A stretch of DNA of 64,000 nucleotides from positions 28,646-92,645 of the forward strand of contig JALKBU010000077.1 in the NCBI GenBank assembly GCA_023091735.1, read 5' to 3'. The notes beneath the pieces are model-generated. The model was not told the DNA's origin. It did not search any database and was given only the letters and a program-made list of their open reading frames with translations. The position numbers and the translations under genes are program-made. Position 1 is the first letter of the stretch, and each line of letters starts with the position of its first letter. The stretch is from Trichomonas tenax. Lineage: Eukaryota > Parabasalia > Trichomonadida > Trichomonadidae. Of the stretch, positions 10,784 to 20,553 are shown in pieces.

Positions 10784-11849
10784 TACTTAAATTTTAAAAA
10801 TATGTATACATAGGCTAGAGATTTAATTGTGTTCAATCAGATATAGCATTGATATGATGCAATAATTTTAAATATTTAAAATATCCTTGAATAAGATGCT
10901 CCAATAGCTTCCAAAAGACAAGCGCATATATATTATCGATACTTATGCCTCTTTTATGAATATAATCAACAATTTCAAAATGAATTTTGTAAAAAACATC
11001 GTTAAACATAATGTTGTCGGGTAAAAATCATTATGATAATATATTAGAAGTAAAATTATCGAAAACATTATTTGGCGAGAGAAAAGTGACACAATTATTA
11101 TTTATGTCCAACTTCACTACAAAGTAACTGAAATCACGCTCAGTCACTACAAAACATAGCCAAACAAGCTCAGTTACTACAAAACAGATCGAAAACAAGC
11201 TCAGTCACTACAAAACAGATCGAAAACAAGCTCAGGCACTACAAAGTAACTGAAAACACGCCTTTTGGAAGATGCTATTTTTTGACAACCATATAAAAAA
11301 ATTTGTTTTACCTATATTGTCATCTTAAAACTTTCTTATTTTCTAATTCGTTTTCAATTTTTATGGATTATTCATTGATTTATAATAATTCCTAAATTGC
11401 AATTGCAAAGTATATTATTTCTTGGTATGAAATATTGCAATAAATAAAAGGTGCGTTTATATTGTATTTAGAAATCGAATTCAATGTATATAATTATGAG
11501 CTTAAATATCAAATATCAACGTATTGTTGCGTTATGTTTGTGATTCAATCTTATCAAATCTCTTAATTCGGTTCTAAATTCAAGAATATTCTTCTTGCGC
11601 CAAATATATACGGAATTATTAAGCATTCATGCGACAAAATTAATAAGTTTCATCCACAGAGAAAGACCTTTAAACAGTTTCCTCCAATAATGGTACTTTA
11701 AATTCAAATATTGCAATTTTGAAAAGTTTGAGAGATGCTTTTTTCCAGTGTAAATATTTCATTCGATTTACATCTATAATTGCTATCAAACAGTACATAA
11801 ATATATCGACCAATGACATAAGAAATTGTTCAACAATATAATTTGCTAA
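10784..11849. repeat. Interior of the inverted-repeat pair, with a short tandem repeat
   Basis: About 1.07 kb between the two arms. At 11123-11250 a unit like AAACAAGCTCAGTCACTACA followed by AAACAGATCG occurs about four times with variation. No transposase-like frame was found. Confidence 0.6.
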
Positions 11850-12039
11850 AAACACATATTTTGAAAATAAAATTAAAATTATCTAAGTGACGTAGAGGGT
11901 ATACTGTGTGTTTGACAATTGAAACAGACGAAGCACAGAAAATAATTCCGATATCCGCTACGAATAGTTTGCCTTCTTTTTTAGAAGTATTAGTTCTAGA
12001 AAAAATCGCGACTTTCAACGAGGTTATTTTTGATGCCAT
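11850..12039 (-). repeat. Right arm of the inverted repeat with a short open frame
   Basis: The reverse strand carries an ATG frame starting at 12039 (MASKITSLKVAIFSRTNTS...) that parallels the frame at 10586. Similarity stops at the TGTGTTT block near 11850. No target-site duplication was found around the pair. Confidence 0.65.
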
Positions 12040-12696
12040 TTTCCTATGATAATTTTAATCATGTGTTTCAAACTAAAAATTCACTGCCATTTGTATTGCC
12101 TAGATATGTATATTACAATTCTTTAATCATATATACAATATAAGAAAATCAAAATTATCTCAAAAGATTCTCGTTAAATATGCCCTTTTATGTTGCCATT
12201 CCTTTATATGAGCTATTTGCAATACCGCGATCATAGAGCGCATTGTGCTAATTTGTGCATGATCGGAGCAATTCAATTTTGAGAGGTTTAGAACACAAAA
12301 ATGAGGGGGATCAATTGTTAAAAAGGGATATAAATCAATATAAAGGGGATGTTTTTAGTGGATAAAACAGGGGAAATGTGAGAAAAATGGGGGTGATAAT
12401 ATATAGGGTTTATCAAATTTTATCAGGTGGTAGTTTAAGTATTGCAGGGTAATGAATTAATATTTGGGGGTTTTTCAAGTTTGTAATGCTCGCGATCTGT
12501 AAATGGGCATCAAAAAATACTCAATGCGCACATTCATACTTCTATTGATTCCAAACCTAATTATTGCATAAAAATTGAAATCAAAAAGGAAAAATAATTT
12601 TCATGTTATATATCGATATAAATCAAAAATCCAAGTATTAGAATTGTTTCATTAGTTATGGAGTATTGGAATTTCAAATTGTAAGATCATTTATCG
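12040..12696. other. Intergenic with a G-run repeat (12300-12490)
   Basis: Runs of three to five G on the plus strand recur about every 20-30 bases. Part of this (about 12365-12410, AGGGGAAATGTGAGAAAAAT, then GGGGG) matches the reverse complement of 32280-32362. It is a dispersed repeat rather than a unique sequence. The promoter of the ERCC1 gene must lie in the last part. Confidence 0.5.
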
Positions 12697-13287
12697 ATGA
12701 AGTTGCCAATATCGATATCGAATCGACAAAAAGAAAATCCAATGATCGAACTTTTCAAAGGAATTCCGCATAATTGGATTGAAGCGGATAACGCTGACTA
12801 TATCATAGGCAACGGAATCGGAATTTTATTTCTTTCTTTAAAATTTCATCGACAAAATCCAAAATATCTCGAAGAAAGAGTGAAAAAATTCCAAGGAGAT
12901 TTCAAATCGAGAGTGCTGCTTGTGTTAGTTGATATTGATGACCCTGATCAAACAATATCGAGATTAACAAGAACAGCGAATGGAAGCTATATGACACTAG
13001 TTCTCTCTTTCAAATACGAAGAAGCCGCCAGATGGATACTCAGCATGTACAATACACAAGAAGCTGTTGTTGACGAATTAAAAGCTTCAAATGAGACACC
13101 TTTTGAAACTGGCGTTAACTGCCTCCACTCATTGGGTCTATCAAGGAAAGAAGCAGAAGAGTTATTGCTTGCATTTGGATCAATATATAAGTGTTTAACA
13201 TCAACAAAAGAAGAAATAATGAAAGCAACATCACTGAGTTCTAAAAAGGTAGATATGCTAATAGAAAACTCAAGAGCTCAATTTTGA
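12697..13287 (+). CDS. ERCC1: DNA excision repair protein ERCC1 homologue
   Basis: 196 residues from ATG at 12697. Residues 15-120 match the ERCC1 central nuclease-like domain, with NPMIELFKGIP, DYIIGNGIGILFLSLKFH and SRVLLVLVDIDDPDQ. Human ERCC1 has NPLLKFVRNVP, DYVLGQSTCALFLSLRYH and RVLLVQVDVKDP at the same places. Residues 130-196 form a helix-hairpin-helix region (LTSTKEEIMKATSLSSKKVDML). In other eukaryotes ERCC1 pairs with XPF to cut 5' of lesions in nucleotide excision repair and in recombination. The catalytic residues lie in XPF, which is not in this window. The long N-terminal region of the human protein is absent. The 3' end faces uL4 142 bp away. Confidence 0.92.
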   Translation: MKLPISISNRQKENPMIELFKGIPHNWIEADNADYIIGNGIGILFLSLKFHRQNPKYLEERVKKFQGDFKSRVLLVLVDIDDPDQTISRLTRTANGSYMTLVLSFKYEEAARWILSMYNTQEAVVDELKASNETPFETGVNCLHSLGLSRKEAEELLLAFGSIYKCLTSTKEEIMKATSLSSKKVDMLIENSRAQF

Positions 13288-13429
13288 TTGTAATATTATA
13301 AATTTGTTTTGTAAATTATGACATGTTTTATATTTAATATCGTTGCTATTTCTATATAAATTGATTTTCAGTAAAGTCATATGATAAAATTTGGACTCCA
13401 AGAGTTGTCTTGAACCCAACTGTATTTGT

Positions 13430-14542
13430 TTAGAGTTGGAGGTGGTTGATGATCTGTGTGGAAAGGTTCTCTGGTGTGCGTGGCTGAGCAGCGACGGCCT
13501 CAGCGAAGACAGCCTTGACAACCTCTGGGGATGTACGCTTGGCCTCCTGGGCAGCGCGGAGGTCGGCGACCTCCTTGAGGGCCTTTGTCCAGTCCTCGGA
13601 AGCGCCAGCGGAGAGCTTCTTGCAGCAGCGGCACTTTGGAAGTGGGACGACCTCCTTCTTCTCGTTGAGAACTGACTGGACGGCATCGGAAAGGATGACG
13701 GCATCGATATCAGCGTTTGTCATGATGGAGCGTGGGAGTGTGAAGCGCTTCTTGGACTCGTAGATGGCATCAAGAGCCTTGAAAGCGGACTCTGTCCAGA
13801 CTGTAAGGCGGCCAACCTGGGCGGCTGGAGCGAGCTTGGCAAGGGAGAGGGCCTTGACATTGATTGTCTCAACGCCTGGGATGTTGCGGAAGGCCTTGAC
13901 GATACCCTTATCCTCATTGTAGATAACAAGTGGGCCTTTCTTTGTCTTGTAGGCAGCACGGCGGAACTTGCCCTTGGAGGAGCGGTGGACTGGCTGGTCG
14001 AGAACGCGCTGGACATCACCGTAGACGCCGAGAGCCTTGAGGAGAGCGACAGCATCGCGTGTGCGCTTGAGCTCCTGGACAGCATCGACAACAACGATTG
14101 GGACTTCCTTGATCTCGCCAAGAACGTGGCCACGAGCCTGGACGAGTGGGACGACGGCTGTAGCGGCGATAGCGGAAGCAATGGCGAACTTGCGCTGGCG
14201 TGTTGGGACTGGGCGGAACCAGCGGCGCTGAAGGTTCGGTGGGGCGAAGCGGTGACCACCACGGCAGAAGTTAGCGTAAGCACCCTGGCCATTCCTGTTA
14301 GAGCCGGAACCATTGACACGTGGAACACGAGCCTTAGCGCGGCCTGTACCCCAGGAGATGGCGGAAACCTTCTTGCCGGCCATTGGGTCTGTGCCGTATG
14401 GCTGCTGAGCATTCTTGGAGAGGTTGACGAAGACCTCCTTGACGACTTCAGCACGGATTGGTGTGTTGAAGACCTTTGGGAGCTCAACTGTGGAAGCTTG
14501 CTTGCCCTCCTGTGTGAGAACGTTCACTGTATGACGAGACAT
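13430..14542 (-). CDS. RPL4: Large-subunit ribosomal protein uL4 (L4)
   Basis: 370 residues from ATG at 14542 (MSRHTVNVLT). The open frame continues 11 codons to a TTG, but the ATG start fits the family. Conserved uL4 blocks are clear: AISWGTGRAKARVPRVNGSG, GGHRFAPP, RARGHVLGEI-like and FRNIPGVETINVKALSLAKLAPAAQVGRLTVW-like. uL4 lines the peptide exit tunnel with its basic loop and has a eukaryote-specific C-terminal extension, present here from about residue 280. Codon use is richer in G and C at third positions than in neighbouring surface genes, as expected for a highly expressed gene. A GACGATAAA motif lies 19-27 bp upstream. Confidence 0.97.
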   Translation of the reverse strand: MSRHTVNVLTQEGKQASTVELPKVFNTPIRAEVVKEVFVNLSKNAQQPYGTDPMAGKKVSAISWGTGRAKARVPRVNGSGSNRNGQGAYANFCRGGHRFAPPNLQRRWFRPVPTRQRKFAIASAIAATAVVPLVQARGHVLGEIKEVPIVVVDAVQELKRTRDAVALLKALGVYGDVQRVLDQPVHRSSKGKFRRAAYKTKKGPLVIYNEDKGIVKAFRNIPGVETINVKALSLAKLAPAAQVGRLTVWTESAFKALDAIYESKKRFTLPRSIMTNADIDAVILSDAVQSVLNEKKEVVPLPKCRCCKKLSAGASEDWTKALKEVADLRAAQEAKRTSPEVVKAVFAEAVAAQPRTPENLSTQIINHLQL

Positions 14543-14548
14543 GAAAAA

Positions 14549-14573
14549 GGACGACCACTTTTTATCGTCGTCC
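14549..14573 (-). promoter_or_regulatory. uL4 promoter element: GACGATAAA inside an inverted repeat
   Basis: On the minus strand GGACGAC and GTCGTCC flank a short spacer, forming a 7-bp inverted repeat. The left arm overlaps GACGATAAA (14561-14569). The same nine bases occur shortly upstream of uS10 and eS17. A role in transcribing ribosomal protein genes is an inference. Confidence 0.6.
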
Positions 14574-16625
14574 AAATATTTCTGAGGGCTGTGTCTCGCA
14601 TTGTGGATATAGACTTACAACAATATATGAAGTCAATTTGATACGGAATGGTCGACTAACAATGGATATTTATTAATTGTGATTTTTTCACTTATTATTT
14701 GGCCTTATGAGTATGATCAATAAACATATTATACAATATAATACTAATACGTAGTGTGATGGTCGAACTTTGGCCATATTTTGATTTTTGAAAATTCATC
14801 ACATCTCATCTAGCCTTATAAGTATTATAACTAAATTTTACATATGATGAAATAGCTATTCAAAGCGTGTTGGAGTAACCATTACTCAAATTCAATTTCG
14901 ATTTTTCATCACTTCTCATTTTCCCTTTAAAGTAGGGCATTCCAATTTTCTATACTTGGTGATAGTGATGTTGTTATAACAATGTGAAGTGTGATAATCA
15001 AAATATTTGAAATCGAAATTTAATCACTTATTTTTTAGTCTTCGCAATATGATGAATAAGTACCTTATTTGTTATCATAACTATGTGAGATTTGATGAGC
15101 AAAGTTTAGATAGATAATCTTGATCTATTTTATATCATAACTCTGGTTATAACAATGTGCCAACATCACCTTGTAGTAGCTAACATTTGATCAAAGGACT
15201 ATTATGAATCATTGATTCTAAAGAAAGATTGGAATTCGAGAATATGACATGTAAAGTGGCAAATATTGATTGTGACTGTGATTTTAGTTCATAGCAATTA
15301 TTATATGCAGTGCAGTTTGTAACTCGAATTTTTAAGTTTTTGTGCAATGAATTCAAAGTTATTTTTGAGGTTTAAACTTTCTCAATTAACGTACTTTTTG
15401 ATAAATATTCGAATTCTATCCTTTGTAATCTTTTTCATCGATCATTATCAAACTAACTTTTGAAAACCTATAGAAAAATTGTTAAATTAAAATTTCAATC
15501 AAAATATAAATCAGAGATACATCTTGAAGCTTTTTAAATTAAATTGAACGTATTTCAATTGAAATAAATATTTTTAGTTTATTATTATTACTGAAATAAT
15601 TGATTTTTATATTATTAGGTTTTTAACGATTTTAAATATAAAATATTTTTGAGAGAAAATGCGACAGATATTTAATTAAATTGAAATAAAACGTAACAAA
15701 TCATTAACAATCAAAATCAGGTAAAAATAAATGTATATAACAATTTGCTTATCACAATCTAAAAATAAATCAACAAAATAAAAATATAAAAAAACTAAAT
15801 GAAATATGTCATTGGTTCTCGTAGAATTAGACATGCAAATCCAATGTCAACACGTAGGATAATGTTCACATCACAGATAGCATCGATTGTATTGATCTCT
15901 TTGATGTTTATTGTATCGTTTTCGATCATAATGTCGAATAAATATTCAAAGGGATAGCTGTGGAAGTCTTTAGTTACATCTAAACAGTTTATCCACAAAA
16001 ACAAGCACATATTTAATCGCTTTGAGATCGAAAAAATCTACCATTGCGGAATGCCCGAATCAAAATTACAAAATAATAGGGTAAATAGAGAGAACTAAGG
16101 AACGGACAGCATACTTTTTTAGAGTTCGGTCTGTTTCTTATGTTTTTTTATCAGTCTATTATTGACATATTATTCCGAGAATTTAATTATCTGTTTTATA
16201 ATACTTTCCTTTTGTTTATTTATTAAAGCATTTACTGCTCTATTCATTCACTAGACTATTTTTATATCAACATGCATAAAAAAAATTGAGTCGATAATTT
16301 TATCAACCGAATCCCCCAAAACTATGATACCATAATTTCACTGTATCATTCTAATCATATCTGAATGTCTGATTGAAAATAATCGAAAAATCTTTGATAC
16401 ATCTCACTTATTTCGTCATAACACAGTGATCAAGAATAATTTTTCAATTAGTATATTATATATCGCAAATCAAATCTGCTCAATATCAATGAATTGCAAT
16501 CAAAATTTTTTGATTATGAGAATTTTCGATATTATGACCTCCAATAGTCACCAAATCTAAACGTATTCGATCGCGTTCGTTTACTAACAAAAATCTTGTT
16601 TTGTTAAAGAATACATCAAATTTGA
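14574..16625. repeat. Intergenic; degenerate tandem repeat at about 14675-15170
   Basis: The first 500 bases repeat a degenerate unit of roughly 110-130 bp about four times. Each has a TTTTTCATCAC- or TTTTTTCACTTATTATT-like block, then a CCTTAT(A)AGTA-like block and a GTGTGAT-like block. The rest (15180-16625) is very AT-rich with no recognised feature. Confidence 0.45.
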
Positions 16626-17693
16626 ATGCTTCATTCATTCCGTTCATTTTTTCGTATGTTTCCCGTTCATACGGAGACTCACAGGCTGGTAATAACGTTC
16701 TTCCTAGTATCTATTCTTGCTAGGCATGCAAGCTGCATTGGCAACACAACTGTACAGAAGTTGACAATGAGTTTAATGAAAACCAATTCGCCGATTTTCG
16801 TGGGCATCAAAGCCTTTGTAAATCAGCGCTTCTCGTTCTCGTATCTCACTATCTCTAAGCTGACCTCAACATTTGCCTACACTTCTATACCAATGTCCTT
16901 CTCTAGGTCCGTTTTCACAAAGAATTTGGCTCCAATCCTTCGAGTTGACTCAGTTGAATATAATAATCAAGAGTTCAACTCATCCATTACAATTCTCGAG
17001 AACTACACGTTCACAGAGTGCACCTTTATTGGAATTGGTAGTACTGAATTCATCACATGTGGCTTCAATCTCAAGAACTACGCCATTGTATTAAAATGCG
17101 ACTTCAGTGGATCTTTTGGATATATAATTGACAGAGTAAATAGAATACTCATGAACGACACAGTTATCCACAATGGCATAGCATCGCTGAACTTGTATTC
17201 ATCCGATAGTTTATCCAGTTTGTTCAGAAGAAATAATTATACCAGAATTACAATGCCAATCACACAGATGATCTATAGATCAGATCAGATGAAAGATCCG
17301 CTATTCATCCACAACACTTATAACGAAATCAAATGCAAAGCTGTCCATTATATTAAATCTGGAGGCACAGCACTTGCTGAGAAGATTGTCAACGTCACAG
17401 TGGATTACTACGATATGCACATATACAAAGGTACTGTGATGGATTCCATATTTTACGCAGATTGTGGACAATGCCATATTCACATTCTACCAGGTCCTGT
17501 TGTTGTCAGTGGATGCTGCTTCTCTGGAAGTAGCGATAAATGGTTTATTTCTGATAATCAACCTCCAATTACCAATTTGATTGCTGATCCAGGTCAATGT
17601 GAATATGTGCGTTTCGTTCGTGAATATCCATACAAAGTCCACAAAGACAAAGAAGTGGTGTTCAAAATCCTCGTTAATTATCTTTACTTCTAA
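16626..17693 (+). CDS. Secreted PMP-like beta-helix surface protein
   Basis: 355 residues from ATG at 16626. Residues 20-38 (RLVITFFLVSILARHASC) form a signal peptide with likely cleavage after the Ala/Ser/Cys stretch. The body alternates short hydrophobic strands and polar turns with many N-glycosylation sites. It carries beta-helix-type FxxCxF segments (TFTECTFIGIGSTEFITCGF, LKCDFSG), the pattern of trichomonad PMP-like or pectin-lyase-fold surface proteins. The C-terminus has a GCCFSGSS segment and ends without an obvious membrane anchor, unlike the gene at 970-2160. It may be secreted or truncated at the 3' end. Function unknown. Confidence 0.7.
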   Translation: MLHSFRSFFRMFPVHTETHRLVITFFLVSILARHASCIGNTTVQKLTMSLMKTNSPIFVGIKAFVNQRFSFSYLTISKLTSTFAYTSIPMSFSRSVFTKNLAPILRVDSVEYNNQEFNSSITILENYTFTECTFIGIGSTEFITCGFNLKNYAIVLKCDFSGSFGYIIDRVNRILMNDTVIHNGIASLNLYSSDSLSSLFRRNNYTRITMPITQMIYRSDQMKDPLFIHNTYNEIKCKAVHYIKSGGTALAEKIVNVTVDYYDMHIYKGTVMDSIFYADCGQCHIHILPGPVVVSGCCFSGSSDKWFISDNQPPITNLIADPGQCEYVRFVREYPYKVHKDKEVVFKILVNYLYF

Positions 17694-18098
17694 AAAATTT
17701 TTATATCATTCTAAATTAAGCTCAACTCTTTAGATATGTATTAGATATCACTTACGCTATCAGTGCACGAGCTTATTTTTGGATGATATAAATCCATTTA
17801 AATTCATTAGAAATATCTCAATTTTCGTTGTAGTAATATAACGGGCTGATGTATGATTACACAACACCAGATTTGGGAAAAGGTATTAGTAAGATGATGA
17901 AAATATTGAATATCAAACAAAGAGAAGATTAAAGTACAAAGGAGCTGCTGACGTATGTTGACGTTTTGAAGGCTGTTATAAAGACATATTTGAATTTCAA
18001 AAATATCGTATTAAGTTGAGTTGGTTATTTTAGTCCATTTTTTGAGGCGATTTGATCTATAAAATATCATCGCTATAAAGTATCAATATTTATAATAT
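17694..18098. other. Intergenic between a PMP-like gene and uS10
   Basis: AT-rich, tail-to-tail spacer. No gene, repeat or RNA recognised. Confidence 0.5.
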
Positions 18099-18470
18099 TT
18101 ACTCTGTGATGACTGAGACTTCGACCTGAACGTCTGGCTCGATAGCGATCTGTGTAACTTGCTTAACAGCTTCAGCTGTGCCCTGGAAATCAATAACACG
18201 CTTGTAGATACGAAGTTCGAAATGATCGTATGTCTCAGTACCATTACCGCATGGTGCACGGCGTGTTGTGATTCTCAGGCGGCGGCGTGGCATTGGGACT
18301 GGGCCGCGGACCTTGAGATTGGACTTCTTCAGTTTGCCGATGAGATTGCCGCAAACTCTCTGGAGATTTGGAAGCTTGGAGGATGTTATTGTGAGGCGAA
18401 TCTTCTGAACTGGAAGGTCCTCGACGATCTCCTTCTTTTCATCACCTGTTGGAACGACGTGGTCAGCCAT
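18099..18470 (-). CDS. RPS20: Small-subunit ribosomal protein uS10 (S20 in eukaryotes)
   Basis: 123 residues from ATG at 18470 (MADHVVPTGDEKK). The open frame continues to a TTG seven codons upstream. Conserved uS10 signatures include KIRLTITSSKLPNLQRVC, LKVRGPVPMPRRRLRITTRRAPCGNGTETYDHFELRIYKR-like and EVSVITE at the C-terminus. uS10 sits in the head of the small subunit; its RGPVPMP loop reaches toward uS3 and uS14. The length is as in other eukaryotes. Codon use is GC-enriched at third positions, like uL4. Confidence 0.97.
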   Translation of the reverse strand: MADHVVPTGDEKKEIVEDLPVQKIRLTITSSKLPNLQRVCGNLIGKLKKSNLKVRGPVPMPRRRLRITTRRAPCGNGTETYDHFELRIYKRVIDFQGTAEAVKQVTQIAIEPDVQVEVSVITE

Positions 18471-18520
18471 TACTTGGAAAGGCCAAGCCAAACAAAGTAA
18501 TTCAATCTTTATCGTCCAGG
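18471..18520 (-). promoter_or_regulatory. uS10 promoter region with GACGATAAA and GGCC-containing motif
   Basis: On the minus strand GACGATAAA (18508-18516) lies 38-46 bp upstream of the ATG. It is followed by GTTTGGCTTGGCCTTTCC just before the start. eS17 has the same order (GACGATAAA, then GGTTTGGCCTTCC). Function inferred from recurrence. Confidence 0.55.
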
Positions 18521-19245
18521 ACTTTTTTATTTTTTGTATTTTGTGTCTTGATGATCTCCATCATACATATTACATGTTTTCTTCACTGATTTTTCTCAAA
18601 GCCGTTTTATATGAATCAAAATCAAAAAATATACATTTTCAGAGTCTGTGCTCTTGAATATAATCTTTTCATATCTTCTACTTTTTATACCTGAGATATT
18701 AAGCAAAAATAAGAAACTTTTTGATCCTTAAGATATCATTTTTGCATTATGTTCATTGGCATTAACTCCCATTGGGTTTAACTTTCTGTCAATAAATGAG
18801 TTCAAAAAATTGAACTGATATGAATTCTGATATTAATATTGCTGATTCATCTGTTGGTATTTTGAGATTAGATTTTCTATATCAATATTTTAATCAAATT
18901 CCATTACATAATAGCTGTTATCATATAAATACATTTTTGAAATTCATATTATCTTTAAAAAGACCGGATATATTTGGAAAAGTGAAGCTAGATCCATTAT
19001 ATGATAACAGGCATATGAATTCACAATGAAATGCAATTTGATTAGATATTAGAATTTAGATGATGGAGAGCTGTTTTGATGATAGGAAAACATGTCCTGG
19101 ATCTAATGGAGCTAAAATATGGATTATATGGATTTGATTAATTTCAATAATAAGTATGAAAACTCGATATCTGATGATTGGCGACATTGATTTATGTAAT
19201 TTTTGTTGAAAGGAAGCAATCCTACTTTTATTTTATTTCTTTGCC
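18521..19245. other. Intergenic between divergent uS10 and transporter pseudogene
   Basis: AT-rich. A 69-codon ATG frame at 18820-19029 has no recognisable motif and I do not call it a gene. No RNA or repeat recognised. Confidence 0.45.
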
Positions 19246-20220
19246 ATGGTTCGTTGTGTCGATAAGATATTTGGCAATATGTGTGGTGTCCTTTTTGGAT
19301 GGCAGCTATGTGTTGTCCTGACGTGCATCAGTGGTACAATACTGTCGTACAAAGCAAAATACTACGGAAACACAATTCCATTATTAAATCTCACTTGTAC
19401 TTATTTCTTTGTATGGATTTGTAATGCATGTTGGTGGCCAAAGGCGAATTCCACATGGTAGGGATATATATTAGTTGCCATTCCGGTTGTTTCTGATGAT
19501 TGCATCAATCTTCTCGCTTACAATATGACATCACTCGCATCTGTTATGCTCATTGTTACTACTGTCATCTTTTGGGTTGCTCCACAATCATATTTCGTTT
19601 TCAAGAGGACAATTAACTGGAAACAGTTTTGTGCGATGTTAATTGCCGCAGCTGGTGTTTCCATGGTCATGGTTGCGCAGGGAACAAAAGATAGTCACTT
19701 ATGTGGAAACCTCATTGCGTTTGCTTCTGCTATTATTTTGGCTATCGTCAATATTACACAGGAATATGTAGTTAAAGATAATAGCATTCATTTATACTTG
19801 TGCAGGTTTTCAACATTAGCTTAGCCAATTGCTGCTACTCTTAGTGGCTCACTTGAATGGAAAATTATCAAGAACTATAAATGGGAATTATGGTCTATTT
19901 TCTGCCAGATAGCATACCCTATTATGCTTGCTACATATTACATGTTCTCTCCTTTTGTTTTACAACATTCTGATGCAACTGTGATGAATCTTTCTTTGAT
20001 GACTTCTAACTTAGTTTCTTTGGCCATTGATATGCTTTTCTTTGGTCGCCCGTTCAACTGGCTTTACATTCTTGGATTTATTTTCATTCCAATCGCTGTT
20101 GCAATTTTCGTTCTCTGCAAAACAAAGAAACCAAAAGACGGAGAAGCAGATGCTCCCATTACTCAGCCCCTCATCTCTCAGCCTGGTGATGACAATGAAG
20201 CACAACAACAGCAAATTTAA
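19246..20220 (+). pseudogene. SLC35F-like drug/metabolite transporter with two in-frame TAG stops
   Basis: A single reading frame from ATG at 19246 to TAA at 20220 (324 codons), interrupted by TAG at 19459-19461 and 19822-19824 with no frameshift. The protein keeps the ten-helix pattern of SLC35F/DMT carriers: ISGTILSYKAKYYGNTIPLLN, YNMTSLASVMLIVTTVIFW, WKQFCAMLIAAAGVSMVMVA, SAIILAIVNITQEYVVK and VMNLSLMTSNLVSLAIDMLFFG. The tail is polar and Gln-rich. Apart from the stops nothing is lost, so inactivation looks recent. Both stops fit a C-to-T change from a Gln codon. Reassigned TAG is unlikely because the intact phosphatase next door ends in TAG. The substrate cannot be told. Confidence 0.85.
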
Positions 20221-20553
20221 ATCAAAATTATGTATATATTATATGCATATATATCATTTTAATAGTAAATTTATTGGCTCTTCTTGAATACCTAAACAAA
20301 TCTATTATTGAAATATGAATTTGTAAATTTGCAAAAATAATTTTCTGTCATGTAAATAATTGATTAACAATTCTTTCCAACATTTCTCTTTAGTTAATTG
20401 CCAAAATGAGTACTTAAACCATGCCTCTTGTCACTAAGATTTTATAATAATAAAGAATAATAATACTCAATGTTTATCAGATTTTCTAAAAATTGATATA
20501 GGAATTTTACATGTCATTTTTAATTTACATGACGTATTTTTATAACTGAAATA
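20221..20553 (+). promoter_or_regulatory. Intergenic with an inverted TTTACATGTCA pair just upstream of the phosphatase
   Basis: TTTTACATGTCA and TTTACATGACG at 20505-20534 lie about 20-50 bp before the phosphatase ATG. The same motif is scattered through the window. The rest is AT-rich with nothing recognised. Confidence 0.4.

Noticed and set aside
13270..14487. Long frames overlapping uL4 in other registers
   Set aside because: Shadows of the highly biased uL4 coding sequence.
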